Assembly (NCBI GenBank): GCA_015178975.1
Contig: WHVD01000103.1
Span: forward strand, 186,001 to 250,000
From: Hysterangium stoloniferum
Taxonomy: Eukaryota; Basidiomycota; Agaricomycetes; Hysterangiales; Hysterangiaceae
Direction: 5' to 3'
Length of the DNA stretch: 64,000 bases
The notes under the pieces were generated by a model that was not told the origin of the DNA, searched no databases, and was given only the letters and a program-made list of their open reading frames with translations. The first letter of the stretch is position 1, and each line of letters begins with the position of its first letter. Position numbers and translations under genes: made by a program. Shown here one piece after another: positions 32,346-44,352 of this stretch.

Positions 32346-33340
32346 GTGACCGATAAAAATGTTTAAATTGGACAGTTCACAATTGACAAGTTCACATAAT
32401 CTATACTGTCGTCCTCTGGAGAAACGTAAACTGTCCCATCATTTTTGAGCGTACCGCCTTCGGCTTAGATTACTGTCGATAGGCTCATTGCAGCGCATAT
32501 TATAGCATTGAATGATCTGACCGCAAAAACGAACTCTTAGGAAAGCATCACCGGATGTCCAGCACAAAACCTCAAAAGTCACCGGAATATTCGCATACTT
32601 CAAATACAGAGCTCAAGCTGACAAACTTTGTGGTTGTAATGCACGATCCACCCCAATATAGCGTAAACGCAATTAGAGGTGCCGTGAAGACGTCATTATA
32701 TACGCCTGATTCAGTGTGAAGATGCCCACCATGAAGATGACTACACCCCAGAGAAGTCTGGGGCATGTAGTTGGCCAGGCTTGTCCCTAGACCTCGTAAG
32801 GCTTGTAGAAGACTAGAAGGATACACGAACAAAATGCGCCTCAAAAGGGAAAGACACACCAAAGAGTAATTTGGATTTGTACAGGATGTAAGCAATTCCA
32901 AAAATAGGCAGCGCCAAAGAAGATCAGAGGTTGGATGGCACTGTAGAGGTTGGGCAGGCGGTGTGAGATTCACAGGAAAGTGCGAGGTGTTGATGGAAAG
33001 AAAACTGGGTCTTGAGACTTTCAACAAATAAATATTTTGATCAAGTACAAAATGCTTTCAGTGATATCGCTGCTAGCCGGCCCCTATGAACTATCTAGAA
33101 AAAGCCTCTGCTTCCTACCCCGCCTATTCGAATTATGCACTACCTACACCTTTGGAACCATATTTCACTTTTCCGATGAAGTTTTCCTGGAGTCGTACGT
33201 TCGCCAGTACTTGCATTATACCACTGAGCAGGTATATCATGACGCACAGCCTTCGCCTGTAGATCATAATGCGATCCGTCACGCTGTACGACATCATATT
33301 CTTGCCACTCAGGCAGGCATTGGAATCTATTGATGTTATC
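32346..33340. other. No recognised gene; two open frames of unknown status
   Basis: A minus-strand frame 32572-33027 (151 codons) and a plus-strand frame 33037-33333 (98 codons, MLSVISLLAGPYELSRKSL...) are open. Neither shows a domain I recognise nor obvious splice extension. The plus frame directly precedes an R3 unit and could be an upstream exon of it. Codon support is weak, so they are not called as genes. Confidence 0.35.
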
Positions 33341-34230
33341 CTTTCCCGACTACCAACGACAATAGGCATAGCAAATTGACAAGCTGTATAGATGATTTCG
33401 AATGTGACACGCTCCAAATATTGAAAAATCCGTCACTTATTTAACAATTATTCAGAGAATTCGTTCACTCCGTTGCAAGAGAAGCAGATGACCATCCCTC
33501 AACCTGGATTTACTGGGGGAAGTATGATGCAAGGAAACCTGAGAATTGGAATGCCAGCGATTCATGCGGGTGTCAGTCATTCCAATAAATTTCAAGGAAA
33601 TGCCTGTTACCTGCTACCGTTCACCAGCATCGTCAGGGGGCACCCCAAACGCCGACAATCAGATACATCACTACTTGTAGAGCCCGAGATGATGGGGGAT
33701 CATCTTCGACAACATCGCAACATGGATCCGAAAATTCCATATTCCGTAGGGACTGCCGAAATGTAGAAAGAAAAAAGATCTTGTGATCGTTGGTCCCACC
33801 TTGATTCCGTGCACCCCAACCCCAGAATGCCTTATGGATTTCTGGATATGTGATGAATTGGAGGCGATATCGGGGATCATCTCCGACTTAGCTGAGCTAT
33901 TATAAATCCGGTAACGGCTTTGCTGCTTCCGGCGTGGAGCCACGGCAAACGCTACCCGACGCTCGATGGTCAGACGAAATTACTAACTTCGTGGCACCCA
34001 TGGACCCACAAGGCCGTGATTCGGGGCGAGTAACATTAATAAATAGCGCGTGTTTGCAAGACAGCGGTGTACCCATTGAATTTATTTGAATTTACTGAAA
34101 TTCAATGGAACCAACTCGACTATTTTCATTTGGTTATTTATCTCAATATCCCATAATTTTATCTTGATTTACCAGGTTTTATTCTAATTTATTTAGATTG
34201 TATTGTAATTTTTCGAAACTAGCATAGCAT
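33341..34230 (+). repeat. R3 unit, copy a
   Basis: Shares with 39735-40570 and 48470-49260 the series CAAGCTGTATAGA, GACACGCTCCAAATATTG, AGAGAATTCGTTCACTCC, CCTGGATTTACTGG, CACCCCAAACGCCGACAATC, AACATGGATCCGAAAATTCC, GTGTTTGCAAGACAGCGGTG. A plus-frame peptide QMTIPxPGFTGGSMMQGxLR then IGMPxxHAGVSH is conserved between copies. This copy has a 1-bp change giving GCAAGAGAAGCAG, and stops. Confidence 0.75.
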
Positions 34231-35000
34231 TCTTGGAGTGGTCATCAAACGACAGGCCTCACGGTACCATAAAAAAAGATGCACAACAAAGTGTGCGCCT
34301 TCGGTGTTAATTTCAAGTAAGTCGAAATGAAGTTGGCAAAGGCAAATCGAGAACTTCGTTTATAATCGGACATGATGGGCTTGGATAAATGGCCCCTGGG
34401 CACCACGGAAGTGTCTAAACACGACTCTTAATGATTAGCAGCACGTGAGCCAGTGTTGAGGTAATAGCGTTGTTAGCCACCTTTGTTAAGCTGGAATGCA
34501 ATAAATGTCGGGTAACTGTATAGTTCATGCTAAACGAACTATACTATATATAGAAGTACGATTCGAGATCATAACCTCCTAGTGAAGTTATCACTCACTA
34601 AGAGGTATGCAAAGTGACTATACAAGCTGTCTGTGTTGACTTACTCATTCTACCTGCAGTCCCTAATAGAACTGCGCAAATAACTTTAACACCTAGAATT
34701 CGGCGTAGCAATACTTCAGTGATTTAACATATCACGGAGTTCATTATCTATAGAATCTGCCTATTATCTTTTCAGGAAGGCGGGTTTGGGTTTGTTAAGA
34801 ACTTACACCTAGTCCGGAAATAGTAAGATACAACGTGGTAATAATCTTGTACTATATCACATCTGCGTGAATATCAGGGGTTTCTAAATTGTTATATGTT
34901 TTGTAGGATGATGAATAATGAATGCTTAACGCTTCTAAACGAGCAGCTTCCAATCATAACACGAGCTAACGGAACGAGCTTATGCGCATCTTCTTAATAC
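34231..35000. other. AT-rich intergenic, no gene
   Basis: Contains a piece (AATCTTGTACTATATCACATCTGCGTG... about 34840-34920) repeated near 40625-40720 and 54060-54150, and a piece (GTCGAAATGAAGTTGGCAAAG) repeated near 50565. No open frame of note. Confidence 0.5.
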
Positions 35001-35004
35001 TTCA

Positions 35005-35480
35005 ACACGAGTATTCGTTCATCGTGTCCACCCTGCCCGTCCATGTAAGCAGCAGTCCATGCGCCATAAAAGGGAGCGGAACCCCCTGTTCGTCACTTTC
35101 AACCCAACTCTCCCCAACTCCTGCGACCTTTGGGATTATGGTACCGTAAGAATACCTCTCCTTACCTCATTGTATACCTCTCATAAATCCATCCTAGCTT
35201 TACCGCACGCCCCGTGAAAGAGTGTCCCATCACCACCTGACGATCGGTACGTGTCCCCCCCCTTTTTTCTCCCGAAATCCTTCAACTACTTCGCCCATTT
35301 GACAGCAGCAACTATGAAGTGTATGAGAATTATATTGGACTGCGATAACAAAACGGATTTAAATACCAAACAGCATGATCATCAACCTCCCATCTGGCGA
35401 CCATCCTACTGACCCAAAAGTCCCTCCGCCGAAAGCTTCGAAGCCCACACAAGCCTGGCAAGAATAAGTCAACATAATTA
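35005..35480 (+). repeat. R1 unit, copy c (internally deleted)
   Basis: 5' exon, intron 1 and donor 2 (CGATCGGTACGTGTCCC) are present, but the sequence jumps from CTTCGCCCATTTGACAGCAG to the distal ATGAAGTGTATGAGAATTAT block, losing the intron 2 acceptor and exon 3 start. Dead copy. Confidence 0.75.
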
Positions 35481-35584
35481 TCTTGTATTGGGATAACAAG
35501 TGATTCCATTTCCTCTGTTTGGGCTCATTTTGAAAGTAAAACACCAAGGTATCCTTGTTCTTATAAGTAGATAGATGGATATTA

Positions 35585-36163
35585 TGTTGGAATTGGTGAT
35601 GAAACCACCCTTTTCCTTGTTGAAACAGTTGAATAACTCTTGACAAACACCCTGTGAGTGTGAGGAAAGTAAACACTTAATGTATTCAACTGTGAAATAA
35701 CTACATACCTGTGAGTGTGAGGAAAGTAAACACTAAGGAGACTTTCCCACACCCACAGCGGAGTATACTACAGGGTGCTTACCTAAGCACCTACACATCA
35801 GTTACCTTACTAGGTAACTCACTCAATACTGCACCTACAGTGCTGGGAAAAATACTACAAATATCAGAAAAATATAGGGAACATCATAGACTATGTAAGA
35901 GCTGTAATATCATACTCTAACATTCCTAGGGGCCATTCACCCATTTCCTCATTTTTTCATAGGAGGATGCTAATTGTGGACCATGTTTTCTGGAGGTTAA
36001 TGCATGCCAGAACCAGTGTACACCTAAACTAGCATCCTACCTATCATGTCAGAAGGTGATTCACTAACTGACACATTGATTGACAAACAAGTACTATTAT
36101 TACAAGTCTATTACCCACTTGTAGATTGTGTATTACAATAAGCCAACTCATACTATTTTTAAT
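35585..36163 (+). mobile_element. Element B with its own 6-bp flank duplication, host of a solo LTR
   Basis: Begins TGTTGGAATTGGTGATGAAA. ATATTA at 35579-35584 and again at 36164-36169 brackets it: the left flank GTAGATAGATGGATATTA and right flank GACACTCCATTC are contiguous in other R1 3' regions (for example near 39690), which defines the insertion. Net length without the LTR is about 270 bp. No coding capacity; class uncertain. Confidence 0.75.
35618..35922. mobile_element. 305-bp solo LTR, TSD TTCCT, inside element B
   Basis: TGTTGAAACAGTTGAATAAC to ATCATACTCTAACA, with TTCCT at 35613-35617 and 35923-35927. Uninterrupted element B at 8.6 kb reads CCCTTTTCCTAGGGG at this point, confirming the empty site. 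Contains two direct copies of CCTGTGAGTGTGAGGAAAGT. Confidence 0.95.
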
Positions 36164-36289
36164 ATATTAGACACTCCATTCATACATTTGTAGGAACTTT
36201 GTACATACTCCGACATGACGGCTCATTGTATCCGCCAACAACATTGCCGAAGTTATGATTTCATTACAAACAAACAATACCACACAAAT

Positions 36290-36540
36290 CCACACACAGG
36301 CTCATCCATAAAACTGACCACCGAAAACCATCTATTTTACTTTTTACTCGAACAGGAGCTTATGGCAACAGAAAGACAGGCAGAAACAGAAACATATCGC
36401 ATGCATGTGAAAAATGGAATCAGCGCCATAGCTCCTCATCCTCATGTCGCAGTACCATATGGGTAGTGGCAAGGATCATGCTAGTGTTTGTGTTTATGCC
36501 GCGACGACCTATGTAGATGTGTCCGTAAGGATGTGACACG
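36290..36540 (+). repeat. R2 unit, copy b
   Basis: GGCTCATCCATAAAACTGAC, GAACAGGAGCTTATGGCAAC, CATATCGCATGCATGTGAAA and CAGTACCATATGGGTAGTGG. Not followed by eS6 sequence; instead it continues into a piece (CCAGATCTATTCACCAGACT) that also follows the eS6 fragment at 30.7 kb. Confidence 0.75.
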
Positions 36541-36984
36541 GAAGATCATGTCCAGATCTATTCACCAGACTATGTTTGGTTGGTTATCTGATTTCACTTC
36601 AACCTGATTTGGAAAATGTATGATTATCACAAAACGAACTTTACAATTATCGAACACAGTATCGTCAACAGTGGTAGTTGATATAGTTACCTTGTGTCTG
36701 AGTAACCCGTGATTTCCTCCGTTTATGGTCTGATTTTGAAATACAACACCAATTTATCTTTGTTCTTATATGTGGATGGATACTGGGCAAGTACCTTGAC
36801 TCGGTTCAGAACAGCAGGTAGGAACCTTTAGGCTCTTGCTTATACACACACCGACATTTGGCAGCACATTGTATTTACCAATATTGTTCTCGACGTTGCC
36901 GAAGTTTGACAAATTGGTTTTGACCACTCATCTTGCATTAAAGTTCGTTACAGCGCACAACACCAAACAAATATACAGATACGC

Positions 36985-37200
36985 TCATCCATAAAATTGA
37001 CGATTCACAACCGTCTGTTTTGGTTTCTACAGGAACAGAAACATAATGGAAATAGAAAGACGGACTGAAAGACAAACATATCTCTTGCATGTGAATAAAT
37101 GGGATCAGCATCATAGCTGCTCATCCTCATGTATGTGTGGTGGCGGGGATCATACCTATGTTTGTGTTTATGCGGCGACGACCTATTACATGTGTCAGGA
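36985..37200 (+). repeat. R2 unit, copy c
   Basis: Diverged: CGCTCATCCATAAAATTGAC, GTTTCTACAGGAACAGAAAC, GTGGTGGCGGGGATCATACC. Plus-frame VAGIIPMFVFMRRRP resembles the hydrophobic stretch of the other R2 copies. Confidence 0.65.
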
Positions 37201-37347
37201 AGGAATGGGCACCGCAAGCCATTACTGACAGCCAAGCTATTTATAATAGCTCGGCCTGGCTCCCGGATAGAGGTCTCCTGCTATCAAAATGTCTCGCCTC
37301 CAATCCATCACAAATCCAGAAATCCACTGGTTCTCGGGCACTCTGGG

Positions 37348-37434
37348 CTCGTTGCTAAATTGTTGACGCATCGATGAGAAGAAGGAAAAGCTTGCCGCCG
37401 TCAAGGCTTCTTACAGGGTTGTCCCAAAGTACAT
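37348..37434 (+). pseudogene. eS6 exon 5 fragment, plus strand
   Basis: CTCGTTGCTAAA then GAGAAGAAGGAAAAGCTTGC, CGCCGTCAAGGCTTCT and CCCAAAGTACAT match the last exon of eS6, in the opposite orientation to all other eS6 copies in the window. No other exon adjoins. Confidence 0.7.
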
Positions 37435-38160
37435 ATATCCAAATCCAATCTCTTGTCATTTTACTATCATCCTACGTTATCCGTGATTGGCCCAGAGGAG
37501 ACGTTGGAAATTGATCGAGATACTCACACAGTAGACGCCTCCGACAGTGTGCTCCCAGTCTTTGCCTTCCGTTGCCTCTTCAAGGGATGCCCGCTGCAGG
37601 GGCCTTGTCTGAGGCATGTAATATACCGACGAAGCAATCACTGCCAAGGAAGTAGGTATCGAAGCCCTGACGGGTCATTGGGTGCTCTTGTGGGTATGTG
37701 ACGCCGCGACCTGAAAAGTACCATAGAAGTGGCCGGCCAGAGCATGTGGAATTGTCGCAGAGGTAAGGTGATGAATTGACAGCGCTCCATGCTGTGGAGG
37801 AGTTCTTGCACCAGCGTATGTCGTTTGGCCAAGTGGACACACTTGATGGGATGATGAATTGGCTATTACGAGGTGGGTTTGGACCGTATGCAGACATGCT
37901 TTGCACAGGATAGCGCAGTACTATAAGTAATCTAGTGTCTTGCAATAATCAAATAAATCTTTGATTTTGACAAACCGTGAACACACACCGGTTAACGGCA
38001 TAGCCGAGCGTCTCAATGACGTTGCTTATCAGTCTTCTTGTTCCTTCCTAGTACATAACATATACATATATCGCTACAGCCCGCCGGACTCTGTTATTAT
38101 AGGTGTTACTAGGAGAGCGGCAAGAGTATATCAGTCGCGCGATCAAGTGGTTTCATCGGG
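37435..38160. other. Possible decayed coding fragment, unidentified
   Basis: A plus-frame stretch around 37780-37905 reads AVEEFLHQRMSFGQVDTLDG then MMNWLLRGGFGPYADMLC, which looks protein-like, and upstream RPEKYHRSGRPEHVELSQ (about 37705-37760) may belong to it. No family recognised, frame breaks between pieces, no supported start or splice set. Confidence 0.3.
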
Positions 38161-38212
38161 GTAGCCTCCGGGATAACCCTCTCCAAAAACATTTAGGATC
38201 CTTAGGAAAGCC

Positions 38213-38484
38213 TTATTCTATATCAACTCCAACAATCATCCATTGAATCCTTATAAGAGTTAAAATTGGTTGAGGATCTTCTCAGGATCCAAAAGTTCAT
38301 TGGATTCAAAACCCGGTAATCATATGTTAAATCCTTAACCAATTTTAACTCGTTTATGGATCTTTTAAGCATCCCAAAGTTCGTTGGATTCTAAACCCGC
38401 CAATCAGATGTTGGATCCTTAACCGACTTTAACTCGGTTGAGGATCCAATGAGTGATTGGCGGAGTTTATATAAAATAAGCATC
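38213..38484. mobile_element. MITE-like inverted-repeat element, copy 1
   Basis: Ends TTATTCTATATCAACTCCAA...GGCGGAGTTTATATAAAATAA form terminal inverted repeats; the interior has repeated GGATCCTTAACCxxTTTAACTC words and no ORF. Related copies: 45601-45830, and a short one at 54224-54300. Confidence 0.7.
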
Positions 38485-38944
38485 TACTGAGGATGGAAAG
38501 TTTTGGAGCTAGGGCTTTTCCCGGTGATATATGAAACTGATCGGCTTTCGGAACTAAATATCCAATGCTCGGTGAGACGAAGCCTATTTTCCATTCTAGT
38601 TACCCGATGAGCGGCAAAATCAACTCTCCAAGTACCGGCCTCTCTGTCCCAAAAAGGATATTTCAAAAATGACAAGTCTCCTCCCCGTAAATTTTCGAGA
38701 CCAGCATAGCATTCTTGGAGTGATTTATTGGTATCGAATGACATAATAAAACAGAGTGAGCAATTTGACCGGAATACCCACCACTGCGGAGGGTGTGGGA
38801 ATACAATTATTTAACTAATTTGGTGAGTAAAATTAGTGGCTCGGAGGTAATCGATGCGTAATAGGACACAGTTGGACTCTGCAAATTAATTCACCAGCGC
38901 TTAAAGTCACTTTTACTGGTCCGCCTTCGAACAGAAGCAGCCTA

Positions 38945-39590
38945 CCTCATTCCTCCGTTGTTGCGTCCATGTAAAGAGGAGTCCATGCGCCATAAAAAGG
39001 GGGGGGGAACCCGCTGTTCGTCAGTTTCAACCCAACTCTCCCTAACCCTTCGACCTTTCCACGATATTGGTATTATATGGTACCGTCAGAATACCTCTCC
39101 TTACCTCATTGGATACCGCTCATAAATCCACCCTAGCTTTACCGCATGCGCCGTGAAAGGCCTCAAACTGCGTGTCCCACCACCACCTGACGATCGGTAC
39201 GTGTCCCCCCCTTTTTGTCTCCCCAAATCCTTCAACTACTTCGCGCATTTGGAATTCGAAGGCATTTTCTGAAGATTTTCCATGCGCATTGTGGCTTACG
39301 CAAACACCTCTGACATTTCGTGTTTTGAAGTTACAAGTCGACCTTTTATCAGCCTTCAGGCAAAGGATCCAGCGTTCAGCTTGTCACCATCCGTGGCCTT
39401 TACGACAGCGGCAGCAGTGAGGGTAGGCCCAAACATGAAGTGTATGAGAAATATTTTGGACTGCGATAACAAAACGAATTTAAATATCAAACAGTATCTT
39501 CATCAACCTCCCATCCGGCGACCATCCCACTGACCCAAAAGTCTCTCCGCCGAAACCTACGAAGCCACAAAAGCCTGTCAAGAATTTAGT
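38945..39590 (+). repeat. R1 unit, copy d
   Basis: Near-complete: CATAAAAAGGGGGGGGGAAC, GGTACCGTCAGAATACC (donor GTAAG changed to GTCAG and ATG lost), CCACCCTAG acceptor, TTTACCGCATGCGCCGTGAA, CGATCGGTACGTGTCC, TGAAGTTACAAGTCGACC, and the Pro-rich tail ending GTCAAGAATTTAG. Dead by loss of start and donor. Confidence 0.75.
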
Positions 39591-39734
39591 TGACTATATC
39601 TTGCATCCGAATAACAGGTGATTTCATTGCCTCCATTTGGGGTCTCATTTTGAAAGTAAAATACCAATTGTTCTTATAAGTAGATGGATATTAGACACTC
39701 CATTCGTACATTATTCATAGGAACTTCGTACATA

Positions 39735-40570
39735 CTAATCACGGTAGGCATGGCAAATTGACAAGCTGTATAGAGGATTTTGAATGTGACACGCTCCAAA
39801 TATTGAAAAATACATCACTTATTTAACAACTATTCAGAGAATTCGTTCACTCCATTGCAAGGAAGCAGATGACTATCCCTCGACCTGGATTTACTGGGGG
39901 AAGTATGATGCAAGGAAGCCTTAGAATTGGAATGCCAGTGGGTCATGCGGGCGTCAGTCATCCCAACTAATGTCAAATATACCTGCTGCCGTTCACCGAC
40001 ATCTTCAGGAAGCACCCCAAACGCCGACAATCAGATGCATCACTACTTGTAGAGCCCGAGATAATGGGAGATTATCTTTGAAACATCGCAACATGGATCC
40101 GAAAATTCCAGATTCCGTGGGGGCTGCCGAAATGTAGAAAGAAAAAGAGCTTGTATGGCGGGGTCTTGTGATCGTTGGTCCCACCTTGATCGCATCCAGA
40201 ATGCCCTATCACGTTAGAAAAGTGGATTTTCCGGATATGTGGTGAATTGGAGGTGATATCGGGGGTCATCTATCCGACTTAGAAGCCAAGCTGAGCTATT
40301 ATAACTCCGGTAACGGCTTTGTTGCTTCCAGCGTGGGTTGGCTTCAAGCCATAGGGAGCCGCGGCAAACTCTACCCAGCGCTCCGACTTCGTAGCCTCCA
40401 TGGACCCACCAGCCGCCATTGGAACATGATATGAAAATATGCAAATAATAAATAGCTAGTGTTTGCAAGACAGCGGTGTCAAATTTCTTCTTCACCCACT
40501 GGATTGATTTGAATTTACTGGAATTCAATTGAACCCACTCGACTATTTTCACTTGGTTATTTATCTCACA
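39735..40570 (+). repeat. R3 unit, copy b
   Basis: Plus-frame ECDTLQILKNTSLI-stop-QLFREFVHSIARKQMTIP and PGFTGGSMMQGSLRIGMPVG are readable, and downstream KELVWRGLVIVGPT-like sequence. In copy c the internal stop is CAA (Gln), so the plus strand is the ancestral coding strand. No family assigned. Confidence 0.7.
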
Positions 40571-40846
40571 TCGGACGACATAGCATAGGCCTCAGAGTAC
40601 CTTAAAACATAGTCGGACGGCGTTAATAATCTTGTACTATATTACATCTGCGTGAATATCAGGGGTTTCTAAATTGTTGTCTTTGTTGTAGGATCGTGAA
40701 TGTTTACATAATGCTTCTTCTGCTTCGAGAAATATATGTGGAGTCACGGTTCCATTATACATCCGAATGATTCGGGCGGCTAGTGACCGGCATCTGCTTT
40801 CTATGTATATACATACACATTTGCAATTGAAACAGCCACCGCTGAA

Positions 40847-40963
40847 ATGATGCACATGGGCTTACCACTTGAAGCTGTGGATCAGATACTGGTTGAAATT
40901 CCAGCACATTTTGATGCTACAAGGTCCCGCGTTGTCGCTTCGAATCTCTGTCGCAGAGTCTAG
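40847..40963 (+). pseudogene. F-box-like microgene, stop-interrupted copy
   Basis: 38 codons: MMHMGLPLEAVDQILVEIPA then HFDATRSRVVASNLCRRV-stop. The LPLEAVDxILxxIP...SNLCRRVW pattern resembles an F-box (LPxEVLxxIL...CRxW), which binds Skp1 in SCF ubiquitin ligases. The stop TAG replaces TGG of the copy at 50772 (the F-box Trp). Below usual gene size. Confidence 0.45.
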
Positions 40964-41212
40964 ACAAGGGGAGCCCTCAATAACACTATTGGATATTCTT
41001 GTATTAGGCCGTGCTCGCTAATCCGGCCGATATCCCGATGAAGGATGCGCCACAGGCCTAGTGTAATGACCGATCCACGGTACTTGACGATCTCAGTCTA
41101 TATATGGCAAAAACGCGGAACCCTAATCAATGTCCCGGTCGTCGGCTCTTGTAAATCTCGCTCACCGCACGTCTATTACACAAAATGAGAGTATGCAAGG
41201 TTTTAATACTAC

Positions 41213-41472
41213 ACGAGTATTCGTTCATCGTGTCCATTTTGCACGTCCATGTAGGCATGCGCCATAAAAGGGAGCGGAACCCCCTGTTCGTCACTTTCAG
41301 CCTAACTCTCCCCAACTCCTTCTACCTTTGACATTATGGTATCGTAAGAATACCTCTCCTTTCCTCATTGTATACCGCTCATAAATTCATCCTAGCTTTA
41401 TTTCACGCGCCGTTAAAGACCTCAAATTCCTGGTCTCACCACCACCTGACGATTGTAGGTGTCCTGTAACAA
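41213..41472 (+). repeat. R1 unit, copy e (5' part)
   Basis: ACGAGTATTCGTTCATCGTG, CGCCATAAAAGGGAGCGGAA, ATTATGGTATCGTAAGAATA, CATCCTAGCTTTATTTCACG, CACCACCTGACGATTG; stops where the gag-like element's sequence begins. Confidence 0.75.
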
Positions 41473-41629
41473 ATAGGCTCAGTCAACACGAAAGGGTGAT
41501 TCGACTATATTTGTTACCTGTAATAAATAGGCTATGATACATTTTAGCAATCTAATGGAACTGAAGATATGAAAGTAGTGATGTACCTCAGTCAACATGA
41601 AAGGGTGATTTGACTGAGGTATAAGACTG

Positions 41630-42099
41630 CAATTATGGTAGCTAAATATGGTTTTGACTAAGTAATGTTGGCAATTTCTTCGGGTTTGAGCCAGTGAATG
41701 GCTCGGGTTTGTTGACTCGGGTTTGCCCAGGTTCCTTTTCCTTGATATTGCTTTTAATTCGTTAAGGGATCCTAGAGTACCTGAAAACAATTCCCATGTT
41801 TCTTCAGGGTCGAGAGCCGGTTTCTTCTTTGCAGACTTCTTGGAGCCACTAGCCTGAGGTTGGTCGCCATCCTCGGGTTCGTGTTCCGAAACTGGTTGAT
41901 TGTTAATCTCCTCGGTTGCTTCGGGATCGGTTGCTTCAGTTACTTCTTCAGCATCGCCGGTAATCTCCACAAAGCGAGATTCTTCGGAGGTTTCTGGTAG
42001 CGGAGTTCTCTGAGTAGCTCGGGCTGTATACAGAAAAGGAGACTTGAGAGTGGAAGATTCTGCTTCACCGCTAGGCTTGGCATTTTTCCTCGGAGGCAT
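41630..42099 (-). pseudogene. Gag-like N-terminus next to a gypsy LTR
   Basis: Minus-strand frame (open to 41479) starting MPPRKNAKPSGEAESSTLKS, acidic/Thr-rich middle (FVEITGDAEEVTEATDPEAT), a basic GSKKSAKKKPALDPEETWEL, then sequence with no gag core. The start lies 38 bp inside an LTR boundary, the place expected for gag. Truncated before the capsid core. Nearby, two direct copies of CTCAGTCAACAxGAAAGGGT lie at 41478 and 41586. Confidence 0.55.
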
Positions 42100-42137
42100 G
42101 TTTAGACGGAAAATGCGAGTGTGAAATCAGAATATAC

Positions 42138-42857
42138 TGTTAAGAACTGGAAACTGACTAATATCGGTGGCCGACAGGGACCGATCGGAAGGACTTGGCT
42201 TCAGCTTATGTGCTGCGCCCTCGCAAATATCCGTAGGATGTCCTTAAATTTTGGGTGGGCGAAGACTAATCCTAGTGAGTACCTTTCGGCGTGATACCGA
42301 TCGGAATCGAAGGACAAGTCGAGCGTCAGGCCAAGGGGTCGGGGCCGGGAGTGGGCGAGCGCACGCGAAGGCGGATGGGGGGATTCTTAGTATGAGACTG
42401 ATACAGGTGTATGAGGGTATTCTGAGTCGATATTCTGATTGCCTAGTAACTACAATTACAGCGGGTTCATATACAAGTAACAGGCGTCTGGAAAATACTA
42501 ATGGGGAGAAGGGCGGAACACGGTATTAACAATAAGCTTGACTAGGAACGGGAAGTTTATGATTAGTTCGGAGGCCGATGATAACCGAGAGCGGGATTAC
42601 GATAAAAGGAAATGGTTCGAGGACTACAAATATAGATAGACATATGCGAAACATAAGATTGAACGGATCAACATAATAAAGGGGACGTATCAAAGTTTGA
42701 CCAGACAATACGAGTTATTTGACGTGGGCGTAAATGGAGTTTGATCTTCGCGAAACATTCGTCAGCTTCGGGGCCGATGGTTTCCGAGAGGATGACTTGA
42801 AACGTTGACAAGTGGCGATAACCTCGGGGCCGATAGGGTTGCGACACGGTCGTAACA
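42138..42857 (-). mobile_element. Gypsy-type LTR (5' LTR of a truncated minus-strand element)
   Basis: Plus strand TGTTAAGAACTGGAAACTGA...GCGACACGGTCGTAACA; in gag orientation it starts TGTTACGACCGTGTCGCAAC and ends CCAGTTCTTAACA, directly upstream of the gag-like frame. The 5' word TGTTACGACC is shared with family A. The flank beyond 42857 gives no target duplication to compare because the other LTR is missing. Confidence 0.7.
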
Positions 42858-44210
42858 AAAGGTCTCTGACAGTGTGTTAGTTTTTATCATCTGTCACTCA
42901 TGTATCTTGCATTTTGTAGGTGCTGCATTTATTTTCCCCCTCACTTTCAGCCGGTCAGTGCGAGCATCACTGCAATGCTCTCTAAACAAATTGTTTCAGA
43001 AGATTCCTTGGAATGGAAGGTTTCAGTAAGAATATCATTATATTCGCACGTACACTAGTCTGATATTTTTTTTCATACCCTTTCATTTAATCCTATCAGC
43101 ACTTGTTGCTGTGTTAGTAGGTCGATCTGGCATCCTAATTACATCTCAAGTTGTCCTTTCAATTGTTCTACCATTTGTTGTCTTTCCGCTCGTATATCTT
43201 ACTTCAAGCGAGTCAAAGTCCCCATTCTCGACAGCATACCTGTGACAGATTTGTCAAGTGTAGTAACCAAAAAGACTCCTGATTTTCCAAGGGAGGAAAA
43301 GGAGACTAATTACCACAACAAATTTGTGATGGCTGTAATGTATTCAGGGGATTCTCTTAGATAGCTCAATATATGCTATAGTGTCACAGAGCTTCAACAA
43401 TAAAACAAGCAAAGGTCCAGTAATTTAAATACTGATAGATTAATGAGCTGCGCTATGAAGCTTAAACAACTCAAATCAATGCTTATTTTGATTATTGAAA
43501 GGTTCAATAGAACTGTGTATGACTCTTTTAGCAAATACAAGAACTATTCCTTGAGAATAGGGGCTGGAAGCTAAATATATGCGCAGTAACTTGGCAGAGA
43601 CTTGATATAAGAGCTTCGGATTCTTGTATGCTTATTTGTAACTATTAATAGTTATTTAACAAGGTGTTAAATAATTTATTAATAGAGAAAATAAATTGTA
43701 TTGGATTATCTGAGTGCTTGTACTTGATTAATTCAATAAACTTAGGGCTGGGCCTTGAATAATCTAGTATTGGCAGGGATTTCAGTAAGGATACTTAGAT
43801 ACTTATTAGGTTTATTATCTAATTAATAAGCCTAAAGGGTAGCTGTGAGGCTGGGGAACTTAGATGATTAGCTAAGTCCAAGAGTTGCTGACAAAGATTC
43901 AAGATGCTGCAAGTGTAGGTGCTTGCAGTGAGTGTATCAGACTAAGGCTATTATTGTCCTTAGGATGATTAGATAAGCTGGTGCTGTGCTGCAAATATGT
44001 GAGAGATAAGATGATTTTATTGGAAACTTAGCCCTCCTTATATACATTTTGATAACTCAATGATTAGCTAACTATTTAGTTTATGAGGTCATTAGTGAGA
44101 TCATAATGACCTCATATTCTACTCATTATTTACCCTTTGTTTAACATGTGATTCCCTTCTCTGAGACAAGGGTTCTAACCTCTTGCTTGAACATGAAGGT
44201 TCAAGGCCGC
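42858..44210. other. AT-rich intergenic, no gene
   Basis: Low-complexity AT-rich sequence with TTAATAG/TTATTAA-type short palindromic words around 43640-43800. No open frame of note and no repeat shared clearly with the rest of the window. Confidence 0.5.
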
Positions 44211-44254
44211 GGTCCCGGGACGGGAGCAAACGACGAGTCGGCGGAACCTAATAA

Positions 44255-44352
44255 TGACTCGGGTAGTCACGTTCGTGACTTGTGTGACTCGGGTAGTCAC
44301 ATTCGTGACTTGTGTGACTCGGGTGGTCACATTCGTGACCTTTGTGACATCC
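44255..44352. repeat. 33-bp tandem repeat, three copies
   Basis: GACTCGGGTAGTCACATTCG then TGACTTGTGT repeated three times with few changes; internally palindromic (GTCACxTTCGTGAC). Both strands stay open through it, which is a repeat effect. Confidence 0.85.

Noticed and set aside
37961..38164. Copia integrase fragment (NGIAERL-like word in a plus frame)
   Set aside because: Only one short motif resembles an integrase; no catalytic residues or neighbouring pol sequence support it.
41479..42099. Intact 206-residue gag
   Set aside because: Only the N-terminal region looks gag-like; the last third has no capsid core and runs into flanking repeats, so it is a truncated relic.
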